A stretch of 28,234 nt of DNA from DASPWW01 sp050697195 (GCA_050697195.1 JBOGZL010000303.1:1-28234), one strand, 5' to 3'; shown: positions 13,245-22,412, counted from the stretch's first letter. Numbers and translations: made by a program. Notes: generated by a model not told the origin, from the letters alone.

Positions 13245-14353
13245 CGCCCGGCCGCCTTCGCCAGGATCGCCTCCGAGACGTCGAGCATCTCGACGATGCG
13301 CTGCGCGGCGACGCTCTCGTCGGGGGTGTGGTTCGCCTCGGTCCCGTTCGCGAGCAGGATCGCCTCGAAACCGGCCGCCCGGAACGCGTTCGCGTCGCTC
13401 CCGCCACCGGTGGTGATCTCCCGCGGCTCGTGCCCGCAGCTCGCGAGCGCGTCCCTCGCCACCGCAAGCGCGGTCGAGTTCGGCCTCATCCGGTAGCCGC
13501 GGAAGTCCTCGGTTACCTCGAAGTCGAGGTCGCAGTGGCGCTCGCCGGCGGCCCACGTGCACGCGTCCACCATCGCGCCGATCGCCTCCCCCGCCCGGGA
13601 CCCCTCGATGCCGCGCGCCTCACCCTCGATCCGGCAGCGGCCCGGGACGACGTTGGTCGCGGTCCCGCCCTCGATCACGCCCACGTTCGCGGTCGTGTCG
13701 GGATCCAGCCGGCCGAGCTTCATCTCCGCCACCGCCGCGGCCGCGGCGGCGATCGCGTTCCGTCCCTCCTCGGGGCGGATACCGGCATGCGCCTCGTGGC
13801 CGACGAACTCCGCCGCCAGCCGCTGGTAGGTGGGCGCCGCGACAGCGATCTCACCGATCGGGCTCGCGTGGTCGAGGACGAACCCGTAGGGCGAGCGAAG
13901 CGAGCCGACGTCGATCGCCTTCGCCCCGCGCAGGCCGTCCTCCTCGGCAACCGTGAACACGAGCTCGATCCCGACCGGCGGCGGGTCCGCGACGTGTCGC
14001 GCCGCGAGCTCGACCAGCACCGCCACCCCGGCCTTGTTGTCGGCGCCGAGGATCGTCTCCCCTCGGCTCCGGTACACGCCGTCGGCGAGAACGACCTCGA
14101 TCTCACCGGCCTCGGGGACGGTGTCGAGGTGGGCGCAGAACATCACCCAGCCCTCTCCCCGGCCCGGGATCCTCGCGATCACGTTCCCCGATCCCGCCCG
14201 CGCCGCCTCGGCCGCTCCGTCCTCACCCCCCTCGACGCCGAGATCCCGCAGCTCGCCGGCGACCGCATCGGCGACCTCGCGCTCGCTCCCGGTCGGGCTC
14301 GGGATCTCGCACAGCCGCTCGAAGCGGTCGAGAAGCCGCCTCTCGTCACCCAT
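13238..14353 (-). CDS. M20 family metallopeptidase (PepT/tripeptidase-like)
   Basis: 371 residues; a two-zinc aminopeptidase or deacylase. Metal and catalytic motifs in order: CAHLDTVPE (first His and Asp), ILGADNKAG (bridging Asp), TVAEEDGL (catalytic Glu pair), LDHASPIG, then TTGGGSDANAF and the final His in ANHTPDE. A dimerisation (lid) domain lies between about 175 and 290. The exact substrate cannot be told; resemblance is to the PepT-like branch. It follows the methyltransferase after 12 bases. Confidence 0.88.
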   Translation of the reverse strand: MGDERRLLDRFERLCEIPSPTGSEREVADAVAGELRDLGVEGGEDGAAEAARAGSGNVIARIPGRGEGWVMFCAHLDTVPEAGEIEVVLADGVYRSRGETILGADNKAGVAVLVELAARHVADPPPVGIELVFTVAEEDGLRGAKAIDVGSLRSPYGFVLDHASPIGEIAVAAPTYQRLAAEFVGHEAHAGIRPEEGRNAIAAAAAAVAEMKLGRLDPDTTANVGVIEGGTATNVVPGRCRIEGEARGIEGSRAGEAIGAMVDACTWAAGERHCDLDFEVTEDFRGYRMRPNSTALAVARDALASCGHEPREITTGGGSDANAFRAAGFEAILLANGTEANHTPDESVAAQRIVEMLDVSEAILAKAAGRC

Positions 14354-14365
14354 TATCGGGACAGC

Positions 14366-15205
14366 CTAGGTGGTGGTGACCACGTGGACGCGCCCGGGAA
14401 CGGGACCTTCGGCGATCAGGGGATCAATCCGCGAGCGGATGTCGGCTCTAACGGACTCGCGCTCGTCCTCGTCCAGGCGATCGATCGCGTCGGCGAGCGG
14501 CCCGGCGAGCTTGCGCGTGAGGCTCCAGTGTTCTTCCGCGTCCTCGTAGGGCCACCCGATCTCCACCTGCTCGATCTCGGGCTCGGCGAAGCCCGCGCCG
14601 CTGACCAGCTCGCGGATACGCTCGGGATCTCCCATCGCGAAGATCCCGGGGTCCCCTGGCTCGGGCGCTGGAAGGTGGCCGCGCTCGACCAGCACGACCC
14701 CTGCCAGGAACGCCCACGGGTTCTCGTCGGGCGTCGTCCACACCGCAAAGGAGAGCCGTCCACCGTCACGCAGGACGCGGCGGGTCTCGCCGAGCGCCGC
14801 GGCGGGGTCGGCCATCAGCATGTATCCGAAGCGGCACAGCACCCTGTCGACGCTCGAATCGTCCAGGTTCATGTGCTCCGCGTCGAGGACCCGGTGCTCC
14901 ACGTTGCCGAGCCCGAGCTGTGTGCTGACATCCCGCGCCGCATCGACCATCGCCGGCGCGAAGTCGGTGGAGATCAGCTTTCCCTCGCCACCGATCATGG
15001 CCGCGGCGAGGAACCCGGTGTCCCCCGTGCCCGCGGCCAGGTCCAGCACCGTGTCCCCGGGTTGCGGGTCGACCCGCTCGACAATGCGCTTGCTGACCGG
15101 CCCGGTAACGGAGTAGATGTACTCGCGCTCGGAGTCCCAGTTGACCGCGATCCGCTCCCAGACCTCGTGGCTCGCCTCGCGGTACTCGTCGCGGTCGATC
15201 GGCAT
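14366..15205 (-). CDS. Class I SAM-dependent methyltransferase (UbiE/Methyltransf_11 type)
   Basis: 279 residues. Motif I VLDLAAGTGDTGF (about 53–65), the acidic residue ending strand 2 in LISTDFAP, motif post-I VLDAEHMNL and a C-terminal part ending RVHVVTTT. Substrate unknown; the family covers small molecules and quinones as well as natural products. It is the first gene of the leftward run to the peptidase at 8832 and faces the DUF2182 gene across a 93-base divergent promoter region. Confidence 0.82.
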   Translation of the reverse strand: MPIDRDEYREASHEVWERIAVNWDSEREYIYSVTGPVSKRIVERVDPQPGDTVLDLAAGTGDTGFLAAAMIGGEGKLISTDFAPAMVDAARDVSTQLGLGNVEHRVLDAEHMNLDDSSVDRVLCRFGYMLMADPAAALGETRRVLRDGGRLSFAVWTTPDENPWAFLAGVVLVERGHLPAPEPGDPGIFAMGDPERIRELVSGAGFAEPEIEQVEIGWPYEDAEEHWSLTRKLAGPLADAIDRLDEDERESVRADIRSRIDPLIAEGPVPGRVHVVTTT

Positions 15206-15235
15206 TCGCCGATCCTACGACGCTCGCGGGTGCTG

Positions 15236-15263
15236 TCAACCCGAGCGAAGACGGCAGGGTTGA
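15236..15263. promoter_or_regulatory. Inverted repeat in the divergent promoter region
   Basis: TCAACCC (15236–15242) and GGGTTGA (15257–15263) face each other across 14 bases, midway between the methyltransferase and DUF2182 starts. It could be an operator for either gene. Only the repeat itself is seen. Confidence 0.3.
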
Positions 15264-15298
15264 TTCGTCGCGGCGGCCGATCTAACGTGGCGAGGCGC

Positions 15299-16243
15299 AT
15301 GGAATCGGCCACTGCCCCTACCGCGCGGGCAAGACGCGGTGCCCCTGGATTCAGGGCCGCGCCGGTCCCCCAGCTGGTCCTGTACGGATTGATCGGGCTG
15401 CTGTTCGCTGCGGCCGCGATCGCCTGGCTGGTCACCGACGAACGGATGCGGGGCATGGACGCCGGCCCGGGCACCGACCCGGGGGCGTTCGGCTTCTACG
15501 TCACCGTCTGGGTGGTGATGATGGCCGCGATGATGTTCCCGTCGATCTGGCCCATGGTCGTCATGTACACCCGGGTCCAGGCGGGGCAGCGCAATCGCGG
15601 GCATCCCGAGTCCACCGGGGGGACCCCGCCGTTCGTCGCGGGCTATCTCGTCACCTGGACCGCGGCCGGGCTGGTCGCATACGCCATCCTCCAGGCGGGA
15701 CGCGCCGTGGATCCCGAAGTCCTGGCGTGGGACCGCGCCGGCCCCTACGTGGCGGGCGCGGTGATCGTCGCCGCGGCCCTGTACCAGCTCACGCCGCTGA
15801 AGGACGCATGCCTGACCAGATGCCGTAGCCCGTTCTTCTTCCTTCTCGAGGCTTGGAAGCCGGGTCGCCTCGGCGCGCTGCGAATGGGAATCGAGCACGG
15901 CGGGTGGTGCGTCGGATGCTGCTGGGCGCTGATGGCGGCGCTGTTCGCGCTCGGCGTGATGAGCGTCGGCTGGATGGCGTTCATCGCCGGTCTTATCGCG
16001 ATCGAGAAGCTCCTCCCGTGGAAGGCGGTGGCGAACCGCGGTATCGCCGTGCTCCTGCTCATGCTCGGCCTCGCCGTGGCCTTTGCGCCCGAGGACGTGC
16101 CCGGCCTCACGCTCCCAGATTCGCCCGAGGCGGCTCGGGCGATGGAGGCCATGGGGATGGAGCCCGGGGAGGCGCACGACGATGCGATGGAGGATGAGGC
16201 GATGGGCAAGCAGGACTCCATGAAGGGCATGGACGCGCCCTAG
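15299..16243 (+). CDS. DUF2182 predicted metal-binding membrane protein
   Basis: 314 residues with about six membrane segments and the DUF2182 hallmarks: MMAAMMFPSIWPM, YQLTPLKDACLTRCRSP and GWCVGCCWALM with its cysteines, then IEKLLPW. The C-terminal tail of about 35 residues is hydrophilic and rich in Met (nine), Asp and Glu, for example MEAMGMEPGEAHDDAM, a composition known from proteins that bind Cu(I) or Ag(I); that role is inference. ATG 15299 lies shortly after the divergent promoter region without a good ribosome site. It converges with the two DUF1326 genes; DUF2182 and DUF1326 are frequent genome neighbours. Confidence 0.85.
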   Translation: MESATAPTARARRGAPGFRAAPVPQLVLYGLIGLLFAAAAIAWLVTDERMRGMDAGPGTDPGAFGFYVTVWVVMMAAMMFPSIWPMVVMYTRVQAGQRNRGHPESTGGTPPFVAGYLVTWTAAGLVAYAILQAGRAVDPEVLAWDRAGPYVAGAVIVAAALYQLTPLKDACLTRCRSPFFFLLEAWKPGRLGALRMGIEHGGWCVGCCWALMAALFALGVMSVGWMAFIAGLIAIEKLLPWKAVANRGIAVLLLMLGLAVAFAPEDVPGLTLPDSPEAARAMEAMGMEPGEAHDDAMEDEAMGKQDSMKGMDAP

Positions 16244-16268
16244 ATACCGCGGGCCGTGGCCGTCCGCT

Positions 16269-16913
16269 TCAGTCCTCGTCAGGTCCGGACCAGTCGAAGG
16301 GAAAGTGCTTGCTGGACCGGCCCGGCCAGCTCCACTTGAAGCCGAACGCCTCGACCTCGTCTTCCTCGGCAGTGGCCCATGTCGCGATCTGGCCGGGGCC
16401 GACCTCCGCGCCGGGGGCGTTGTGGACCTGCACCCGTGCTCCCTCCGGAGCCGTCGGCCCGGTCAGCGCCTCCGCGCTGCCCCTGGCCTTCCCGGGGACC
16501 TCCACGCGCCACCGGCCGAGGTCGTCGGCGATCTCGAACTCGATCGGGGCGAACTCGATCCCGCGCATGTCGTCGATCAGCTCGGCGAAGGTGCCTGGCC
16601 AGCCGCCCGCCTCCCCCCCGAAGATCGCCTGGAGGGCCTCGCGCTGGGGCTCGTCCGCCCGCTCGTCGATGAAGAACCCCATCGCCGGCTTCGCCTCGCC
16701 GGTCCAGAGGTTCCCCTCGAACGAGCCCACCGCGACGGCGTTCAGCCCATCGAGCGTCACGTCGCCGTAGTTGCCCTCGCGGACGTGCCAGGCGAGGATG
16801 CCGTCGCACTGTCCCTCGTCCGGTGCCTGGGCGAAGGTGCAGCCGCACGGCACCCTGCACCGGCATACGTCGAACCAGTCACCCGTGAGCCTCCAGCGCG
16901 GAACCTCGGCCAT
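16269..16913 (-). CDS. DUF1326 family protein, copy 1
   Basis: 214 residues of the DUF1326 family (function unknown). It begins WRLTGDWFDVCRCRVPCGC, with a CxCxxxCxC cluster near the N-terminus (about residues 18–25) that could hold a metal, then GQCDGILAWHV, GNYGDVTLDGL and the later PIEFEI. No membrane segment. AGGAGG stands a few bases before ATG 16913. It follows copy 2 after nine bases and ends 25 bases from the converging DUF2182 stop. Confidence 0.85.
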   Translation of the reverse strand: MAEVPRWRLTGDWFDVCRCRVPCGCTFAQAPDEGQCDGILAWHVREGNYGDVTLDGLNAVAVGSFEGNLWTGEAKPAMGFFIDERADEPQREALQAIFGGEAGGWPGTFAELIDDMRGIEFAPIEFEIADDLGRWRVEVPGKARGSAEALTGPTAPEGARVQVHNAPGAEVGPGQIATWATAEEDEVEAFGFKWSWPGRSSKHFPFDWSGPDED

Positions 16914-16922
16914 CGCCTCCTC

Positions 16923-17570
16923 CTATGCCGCGGCGGGCACCTTGCCCTCGTGCTCGACAAATGCCATCGAGCTGTGGCTGTTGGTGTGTTCGTAGTCGAG
17001 CTTGCCTCCCACCGACACCTTGAGGGTCTTGGCCAGCGCGGTCTCGGCCTCGCTGTCGGATCCCGTGTACTCGAACCCCCCGGGAATGCGCACGAGGATC
17101 CGATAGGGGTCCGGCGGGTCGATTCCGCGCAGCGTCTCGACGGTGCTGTCGATCACATCGCCGGCCGTGAGCCGGCCGGTGCGGCTGTCGATATCGAACT
17201 CGAACTCGATCGGGGCGAAGATCGGCTCCTGGACGTGCGGGCACATGGCCGCGAAGATCTCGAACAGGGTCCCGCCGGCCTGCCCGCTGAGGATCGTGAG
17301 CAGCGCGTTGCGCTGGGCCTCGTCGGCGGACTCGTCGACGATCGGCACGATGTGCCCGTCGCCCTCGTCGATGCGCCCGGGCCACCACGCGGCGCCACAG
17401 AACTTCAGCCCGTCCAGCGAGACGTCGCCGAAGTGACCTTCGTCGATCCGCATCGCGATCACGCCCTCGCACTGGCCGGTAGTTGGATCCTGGTTGAAGT
17501 CACACGGGCAACCGGGATCGCAGTTGCAGTTCTTGAACCAAGCGCCCTTCAGGGACCACGTATCAGCCAT
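16923..17570 (-). CDS. DUF1326 family protein, copy 2
   Basis: 215 residues, paralogue of copy 1. It begins MADTWSLKGAWFKNCNCDPG with the cysteine cluster CNCDPGCPC (about 15–23), then GQCEGVIAMRI, GHFGDVSLDGL and APIEFEF. Both copies keep the cysteines, so both may bind the same kind of ligand. GGAGAGGTG precedes the ATG. Probably cotranscribed with copy 1. The 110 bases between it and the pyrG end hold nothing I recognise beyond a likely promoter. Confidence 0.85.
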   Translation of the reverse strand: MADTWSLKGAWFKNCNCDPGCPCDFNQDPTTGQCEGVIAMRIDEGHFGDVSLDGLKFCGAAWWPGRIDEGDGHIVPIVDESADEAQRNALLTILSGQAGGTLFEIFAAMCPHVQEPIFAPIEFEFDIDSRTGRLTAGDVIDSTVETLRGIDPPDPYRILVRIPGGFEYTGSDSEAETALAKTLKVSVGGKLDYEHTNSHSSMAFVEHEGKVPAAA

Positions 17571-17680
17571 GACACCTCTCCTCAGCTCCGCTTCAGTGAC
17601 CCGATCGTAGACCGATCACGTCCCTCAGGCAAGGGCCCCGGCGCGCGACGAGGCCGGTGCTCAGGGCAGGGAGCCGGGTC

Positions 17681-19351
17681 TCAAGAAGCGCCGCTGAGGC
17701 GCTCGACCCGCGGTTCCTCCGCCGGCTCCTCCGGGGCACGCTCGGCGGCACGCCTCGCGGCGGCTCCCACGAACTCCCGGAACAGCGGCTCGGGCCGGGT
17801 GGGCCTGGAGTTGAACTCCGGGTGGAATTGCGAAGCGACGAAGAAGGGGTGGTCGGGGAGCTCGATCACCTCGACGAGGCGATCGTCGGGCGACGTGCCG
17901 CTGCACACGAGACCGTCCTCCTCGAGCCGGCGGCGGAGCATGTTGTTGACCTCGTAGCGGTGCCGGTGGCGCTTGTAGATCACGGGCTCGGCGAAGATCT
18001 CCCGCCCCCGGGTCCCGTCGTGGAGCTTCACCGGGTCCGCCCCGAGTCGCATCGTCCCGCCCATGTCGGTGACCTCCTTCTGCTCCGGCAGCAGGTCGAT
18101 CACCGGGAACGGGGTCTCGGGGTCGAACTCGGCCGAGTTCGCTCCCTCCATCCCCGCGACGTGACGGGCGAAGTCGACGACCGCCATCTGCATCCCGAGG
18201 CAGATGCCGAGGAACGGGATCCCCTTCTCCCGGGCGGTGCGGGCGGCGAGCACCTTGCCCTCGATCCCGCGCTCGCCGAACCCGCCGGGGATCAGGATCC
18301 CGTCCGCCGCCTCCAGCTCGGCGGGGTCGGGGTCCTCGGAGTTGACGAGCACGACGTCGACGTCGGCCCCGTGGTGGTAGCCGCCGTGGCTGAGCGCCTC
18401 GACCACCGACTTGTAGGCGTCGGCGAGCTTCACGTACTTGCCGACCAGCGCGATCCGCACCGTCCGCTTCGCGGCGTCGGCGCGGCGCACGAGGTCCTCC
18501 CACTCCGCCAGCTCGGGCGCCGGGGCCTCGACCCCGAAGTGGTCGAGCACCAGGTCGTCTATCCCCTCGGCGCGGAACACGAGCGGCACCTTGTAGGTGT
18601 TGTCCACGTCGCGGGCCGAGATCACCGCCTCCTCCGGAAGGCTCGCGAACAGCGCGATCTTGCGCCGGATGTCGCGGTCCAGCCCGCCCTCTGACCGGCA
18701 CACGAGGGCGTGGGGCTGGATCCCGATCCGGCGCAGCTCGTTGACCGAGTGCTGGGTGGGCTTGGTCTTCATCTCCCCCGCGTGGCCGACGTAGGGCACG
18801 AGGGTGAGGTGGACGAACATGCACCGCTTCGGACCGAGGTCGACGTAGAGCTGGCGGATCGCCTCGAGGAACGGGAGTGACTCGATGTCGCCGACTGTGC
18901 CCCCGATCTCGGTGAGCACGAAATCAACCGCCTGCGACTCGGCGACGATCAGGATCCGGTGCTTGATTTCGTCGGTGATGTGGGGGATCACCTGGACGGT
19001 CGCGCCGAGGTAGTCGCCGCGGCGCTCGCGGCGGATCACGGAGTTGTAGACGGCCCCCGCGGTGACGTTGGACGCGCGGGAGGTGTTCTCATCGGTGAAG
19101 CGCTCGTAGTGCCCGAGGTCGAGGTCGGTCTCGGCGCCGTCCTCGGTGACGAATACCTCGCCGTGCTGGAACGGGCTCATCGTCCCCGGGTCGACGTTGA
19201 TGTAGGGGTCGAACTTCTGGAGCTGGACCCGCATCCCCCGGCTAACCAGCAAGCGCCCGATGGAGGCGGAGGCGATCCCCTTGCCGAGAGCCGAGACGAC
19301 CCCCCCTGTCACGAAGATGAATCGAGTCTCGCCTGAACCAGAGTTGCTCAT
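17681..19351 (-). CDS. pyrG: CTP synthase
   Basis: 556 residues; makes CTP from UTP, ATP and glutamine. The N-terminal synthetase domain starts FIFVTGGVVSALGKGIASAS with the ATP site; INVDPGTMSPFQHGEVFVT is unmistakable. The C-terminal glutaminase domain (about 290–540) has GGFGERG, nucleophile Cys in FLGICLGMQ and the His/Glu pair in QFHPEFNSRP. Length is normal, with a short acidic C-terminal extension. The ATG at 19351 overlaps the stop of the membrane transferase gene as ATGA. In mycobacteria pyrG also follows steB directly. Confidence 0.98.
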   Translation of the reverse strand: MSNSGSGETRFIFVTGGVVSALGKGIASASIGRLLVSRGMRVQLQKFDPYINVDPGTMSPFQHGEVFVTEDGAETDLDLGHYERFTDENTSRASNVTAGAVYNSVIRRERRGDYLGATVQVIPHITDEIKHRILIVAESQAVDFVLTEIGGTVGDIESLPFLEAIRQLYVDLGPKRCMFVHLTLVPYVGHAGEMKTKPTQHSVNELRRIGIQPHALVCRSEGGLDRDIRRKIALFASLPEEAVISARDVDNTYKVPLVFRAEGIDDLVLDHFGVEAPAPELAEWEDLVRRADAAKRTVRIALVGKYVKLADAYKSVVEALSHGGYHHGADVDVVLVNSEDPDPAELEAADGILIPGGFGERGIEGKVLAARTAREKGIPFLGICLGMQMAVVDFARHVAGMEGANSAEFDPETPFPVIDLLPEQKEVTDMGGTMRLGADPVKLHDGTRGREIFAEPVIYKRHRHRYEVNNMLRRRLEEDGLVCSGTSPDDRLVEVIELPDHPFFVASQFHPEFNSRPTRPEPLFREFVGAAARRAAERAPEEPAEEPRVERLSGAS

Positions 19352-20187
19352 CTAACTCTGCCCAGCGAGTCTAGTTGGCGAAGCAGCGGAACGCGATCGA
19401 TCGCCGCCGTGATCGAGCGGAACTCGCCGTACAGGTTGAGGGCGGCGATCACCGCGAGCGCGATCAACCGGGCGGGATCGCCCAGGGTCACCAGCAGCGA
19501 GACCCCGGCGAGAGCCCCGATCAGGTTGGAGCCGGTGTCCCCCAGCATCGCGCGCTCGCGAAGGGTGAACCACGCCCCGATCAGCGCCGGGCCGACGAAG
19601 ATCCCGAGCAACTCGAGCGGTTCGACCGTCCACGCCCCGATGCACAGCCCGGCGAGGAGCCCGAAGAACACCTTCTCCACCCGGCCCGGGCGAAGGTCCA
19701 GCAGGTTGAGGAGGTTGGTCGCCAGCAGGAGCAGCGCGAGGTCGGCGAGGTAGTCGAGCTCCTCGCGGCCGCGCCCCGAGACGGCATACGCGGCGAGCGC
19801 GAACGCGCCCACGGCCTTGATCGCCCCGGTCGAGAACCGCCCCTCGGCCAGCGCGCGAACGTGCCCGCGCCACCCCCGTGGCGAGTCGAGCGCGCCCGCC
19901 CTCCCGAGGGCGTCGTCGAGGAGCCCGAGCAGCGCGACCCCGAGCACGTACACGATCCAGCGTCGAAGCTCGGGATCGAGGAGGTCGAGGTCCGCGCGGT
20001 CGTCGAGCAGGGCGAGCGGCGCGAGCGCGACCAGCGCGCACGCCATGAGGACGGCGCCCGCCGGGTACGCGGCGATCCGCCCGCGCCAGTTCTCCCTCAC
20101 CAACCCCGCTCGCCGCATATCGCGAATCCACGCCGGGAGAAGCGCTCCGGCGACGCCGAGCGAGACCGCGAGGGCGATCAGCCTCAC
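19348..20187 (-). CDS. MraY/WecA-like membrane glycosyl-phosphotransferase (GT4 family)
   Basis: 279 residues, about eight membrane helices. Family hallmarks are GLLDDALG (the aspartate pair after helix 3), NLLNLLDLRPG (NxxNxxD, but RPG where the family usually has DGxxG) and MLGDTGSNLIGALAG (GDxGS, the most conserved motif). Such enzymes move a sugar phosphate from a UDP-sugar to a lipid phosphate. It is shorter than MraY (about 360), so it is a divergent member. It sits between steB and pyrG with ATGA overlaps on both sides, which links it to the envelope-related SteA/SteB proteins. Confidence 0.8.
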   Translation of the reverse strand: MRLIALAVSLGVAGALLPAWIRDMRRAGLVRENWRGRIAAYPAGAVLMACALVALAPLALLDDRADLDLLDPELRRWIVYVLGVALLGLLDDALGRAGALDSPRGWRGHVRALAEGRFSTGAIKAVGAFALAAYAVSGRGREELDYLADLALLLLATNLLNLLDLRPGRVEKVFFGLLAGLCIGAWTVEPLELLGIFVGPALIGAWFTLRERAMLGDTGSNLIGALAGVSLLVTLGDPARLIALAVIAALNLYGEFRSITAAIDRVPLLRQLDSLGRVR

Positions 20188-21083
20188 GGGGCTCCGGTGC
20201 TCACGGGTCCGCCCGAGCGCTCGGGCGGCAACAGGTCGGGGAGTAGCTCGTCGGAGGTGTCCTTGACGCCGTAGTTCCCCTCGGCGCCGAGCAGCACCGA
20301 GACCAGGGCGACTCGACCGGCGATCCGGTCGAGGTTGTCCACCGTCGGAATGTCGTGCGAGTCGAACAGCTCGATCGACGATTCCTCGGTGTCGGTCTGC
20401 TCCGCGCCGGCCGCGGGAAGCCGCGTGTCCCGGATCCCCTCGAGGATCCCGTCCTCGAGTCTCGCGGTCGCCTCGGCGTCGCGCTCGCCGAGCTCGCCGG
20501 GCGCGTCGCGCACCACCACGACGTTGTCGGCCCGCCCCAGCCTGCCGCTGAAGCGACTGAGGAGCTGAGCCCGGACGCGCCGGATCACGCCCCCGCCGAG
20601 CACGAGCTGGCGGCCCACGGTGCGCCCGAGCGCCTCGACCGCCTCCGGGTTTCGCTTCGCGCGAGCGTGGCGCGTGTCGTCGAGCTCCCCGGCGAGTGCG
20701 CCGACGTCCGGCGGCTCGCGCACCACGGCGACCTCGGTGATGTTCGCCCCCGCCGGCTCCACGGCATCCTCGACGTCCCTCGCGACGTCCCCGGGCAATC
20801 CGCCGAGCGCGATCACGACGACGCGCTCTTCGCCGAGCTCGTCGCCGACCAGGGCCGGGTACACCGCCTCCCCGAACTCCCGCTCCTGGTCGAGCTCGCC
20901 CTCGAGGTCGTCGGCCTTCTCACGCGCTTCCTCGACATCGTTCTGAAGGCTCTCCTCGAGCTGCTCCGTGGTCCCGGAGACCACGTCGTCGCCGAACCCG
21001 ATCCCGATCAGGATCCCGATCGCCAGCGCGAGAAAGACCGCCGCGAGCGAGGCAGCGTGGTAGCGCGCGGAGTACCCACCCAT
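20184..21083 (-). CDS. steB: SteB/MctB family envelope protein
   Basis: 299 residues. The conserved start YSARYHAASLAAVFLALAIG is the family signature and contains the single membrane helix (about 10–30); a coiled coil follows (about 38–70), then an extracytoplasmic part. In Mycobacterium tuberculosis the homologue Rv1698 was called MctB (copper) and in Corynebacterium the family is SteB, a partner of SteA in cell separation. The copper label should be taken with care. Position after steA is conserved. The stop overlaps the transferase start as ATGA. Confidence 0.85.
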   Translation of the reverse strand: MGGYSARYHAASLAAVFLALAIGILIGIGFGDDVVSGTTEQLEESLQNDVEEAREKADDLEGELDQEREFGEAVYPALVGDELGEERVVVIALGGLPGDVARDVEDAVEPAGANITEVAVVREPPDVGALAGELDDTRHARAKRNPEAVEALGRTVGRQLVLGGGVIRRVRAQLLSRFSGRLGRADNVVVVRDAPGELGERDAEATARLEDGILEGIRDTRLPAAGAEQTDTEESSIELFDSHDIPTVDNLDRIAGRVALVSVLLGAEGNYGVKDTSDELLPDLLPPERSGGPVSTGAP

Positions 21084-21168
21084 TACAAACGCGGCCTCCT
21101 CCGCTCCCGCTCGCTCGCACTCACATCACCGGCAATCATGCTCGCTCGCTCCCGCGTCCGGGGGCCGC

Positions 21169-22365
21169 TTAGATACCCAACAGGACCCGGAGCTTGAGCC
21201 ACAGCAGCTCGAGCAGGTTGTCGAGCGCGGGCGAGGAGAGCACGACGATCACGAGCAGGAGCGCCGACGCGCCCGCGAACAGCGCGAACTGGCTCCGGTC
21301 GATGCCCGGGTTGTAGAGCCGGCTGACGCCCTTCGCGTCCACCAGCGTCTCCCCCACCCTCAGCCTCGTGAGGAAGGTCGACGACATCCCGGCTCGGTTC
21401 TTGTCCAGGAACTCGATCAGGTTGAAGTGCGCGCCGACGCTGACGATCAGCCCCGCCCCCTTCTCGTACGCGAGCAGCATCGCCACGTCCTGGCTCGTCC
21501 CCGGAGCGGGAACGACCGCGTGCCCGAGGCCCAACCGCTCGAGGCGCTCGCGCCCGGGCGCGCTTCCGTCGGGATACGCGTGGACGATCAGCTCGGCGCC
21601 GCACCGCAGCGCCGCGTCGCTCGCGGAGTCCATGTCTCCGAGCACGAGGTCCGGTGTCAGCCCCGCCTCGATGATCGCGTCGGCGCCGCCGTCCACCCCG
21701 ACCAGGATCGGCCGGACGTCGGCGATGTAGGCGCGCAGCGCCCGTAGGTCCTTGCGGTGGGTGGTGCCCCGAACGACGATCAGCACGTGCCGGTCACGGA
21801 AGCTGGTGCGGGTCTCGGGCAGCTCGAGCCCACCGAAGAGCAGGTCGCGCTCCTGGCGCACGCGCGCCATCGTGTTCTCGGCGAAGGCCGCGAGCGCCTC
21901 GTCGATGCGCTCGCGCTGCTGCTCGAGCTGCCCGGCGAGCTCCGCCTCGTCGAGGACCCGCCCCGCCGCGACCGTCGCGCCGTTGGAGCGCACCTCGCCG
22001 CCGTCCACCGACACCGGGTCGCCATCCCCCAGACGCTCGAAGAGCGGCGCGCCCGGCGCGTCTATCACCCGGACGCCGGCTCGGACGAGCAGCAGGGGGC
22101 CGGCGTTCGGGTAGCGGCCGGTCGACGAGGGCGCGCAGTTGATCACTACGGGCACGCCCGAGGCGACGAGCTCCTCGGCTGCGATCCGGTCGATGTCGGC
22201 GTGGTCGATGATCGCAACGTCGTGGGAGCCGAGCCGCTTCACCAGGTCCTTGGTCCGGCGCCCGAGGCGGGCGCTTCCGTGCAGGGTCGCTCCATCCGGC
22301 GCGGCGCGCCGATGATCACGCGACGCGAACCGCGCGCGCGCACGGATTCGAGCGGGGGATGCCAT
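21169..22365 (-). CDS. steA: SteA-like cytokinetic ring protein
   Basis: 398 residues. The first part contains PVVINCAPSSTGRYPNAGP, typical for the family; the middle has a thiamine-pyrophosphokinase-like fold (VGVDGGADAIIEAGLTPD, VLGDMDSASD), followed by TFLTRLRVGETLVDAKGVSR and a membrane helix near residues 360–380. Corynebacterial SteA is linked to division-site peptidoglycan cleavage together with SteB. The TPK-like part lacks the normal context for thiamine metabolism. It lies 47 bases after recN and 85 before steB. Confidence 0.88.
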   Translation of the reverse strand: MASPARIRARARFASRDHRRAAPDGATLHGSARLGRRTKDLVKRLGSHDVAIIDHADIDRIAAEELVASGVPVVINCAPSSTGRYPNAGPLLLVRAGVRVIDAPGAPLFERLGDGDPVSVDGGEVRSNGATVAAGRVLDEAELAGQLEQQRERIDEALAAFAENTMARVRQERDLLFGGLELPETRTSFRDRHVLIVVRGTTHRKDLRALRAYIADVRPILVGVDGGADAIIEAGLTPDLVLGDMDSASDAALRCGAELIVHAYPDGSAPGRERLERLGLGHAVVPAPGTSQDVAMLLAYEKGAGLIVSVGAHFNLIEFLDKNRAGMSSTFLTRLRVGETLVDAKGVSRLYNPGIDRSQFALFAGASALLLVIVVLSSPALDNLLELLWLKLRVLLGI

Positions 22366-22412
22366 CCGCCGCCGCCATTATGCGCAATACAGCCGTGCCC
22401 GTGGGAGTGCCG

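Noticed and set aside
13328..16243. 971-codon plus-strand frame ending in the DUF2182 protein
   Set aside because: Only the part from ATG 15299 has membrane helices and family motifs; the rest is antisense to the M20 peptidase and methyltransferase genes.
21169..22365. SteA region as thiamine pyrophosphokinase
   Set aside because: The fold is similar, but the flanking N-terminal part, the C-terminal membrane helix and the gene order are those of SteA.
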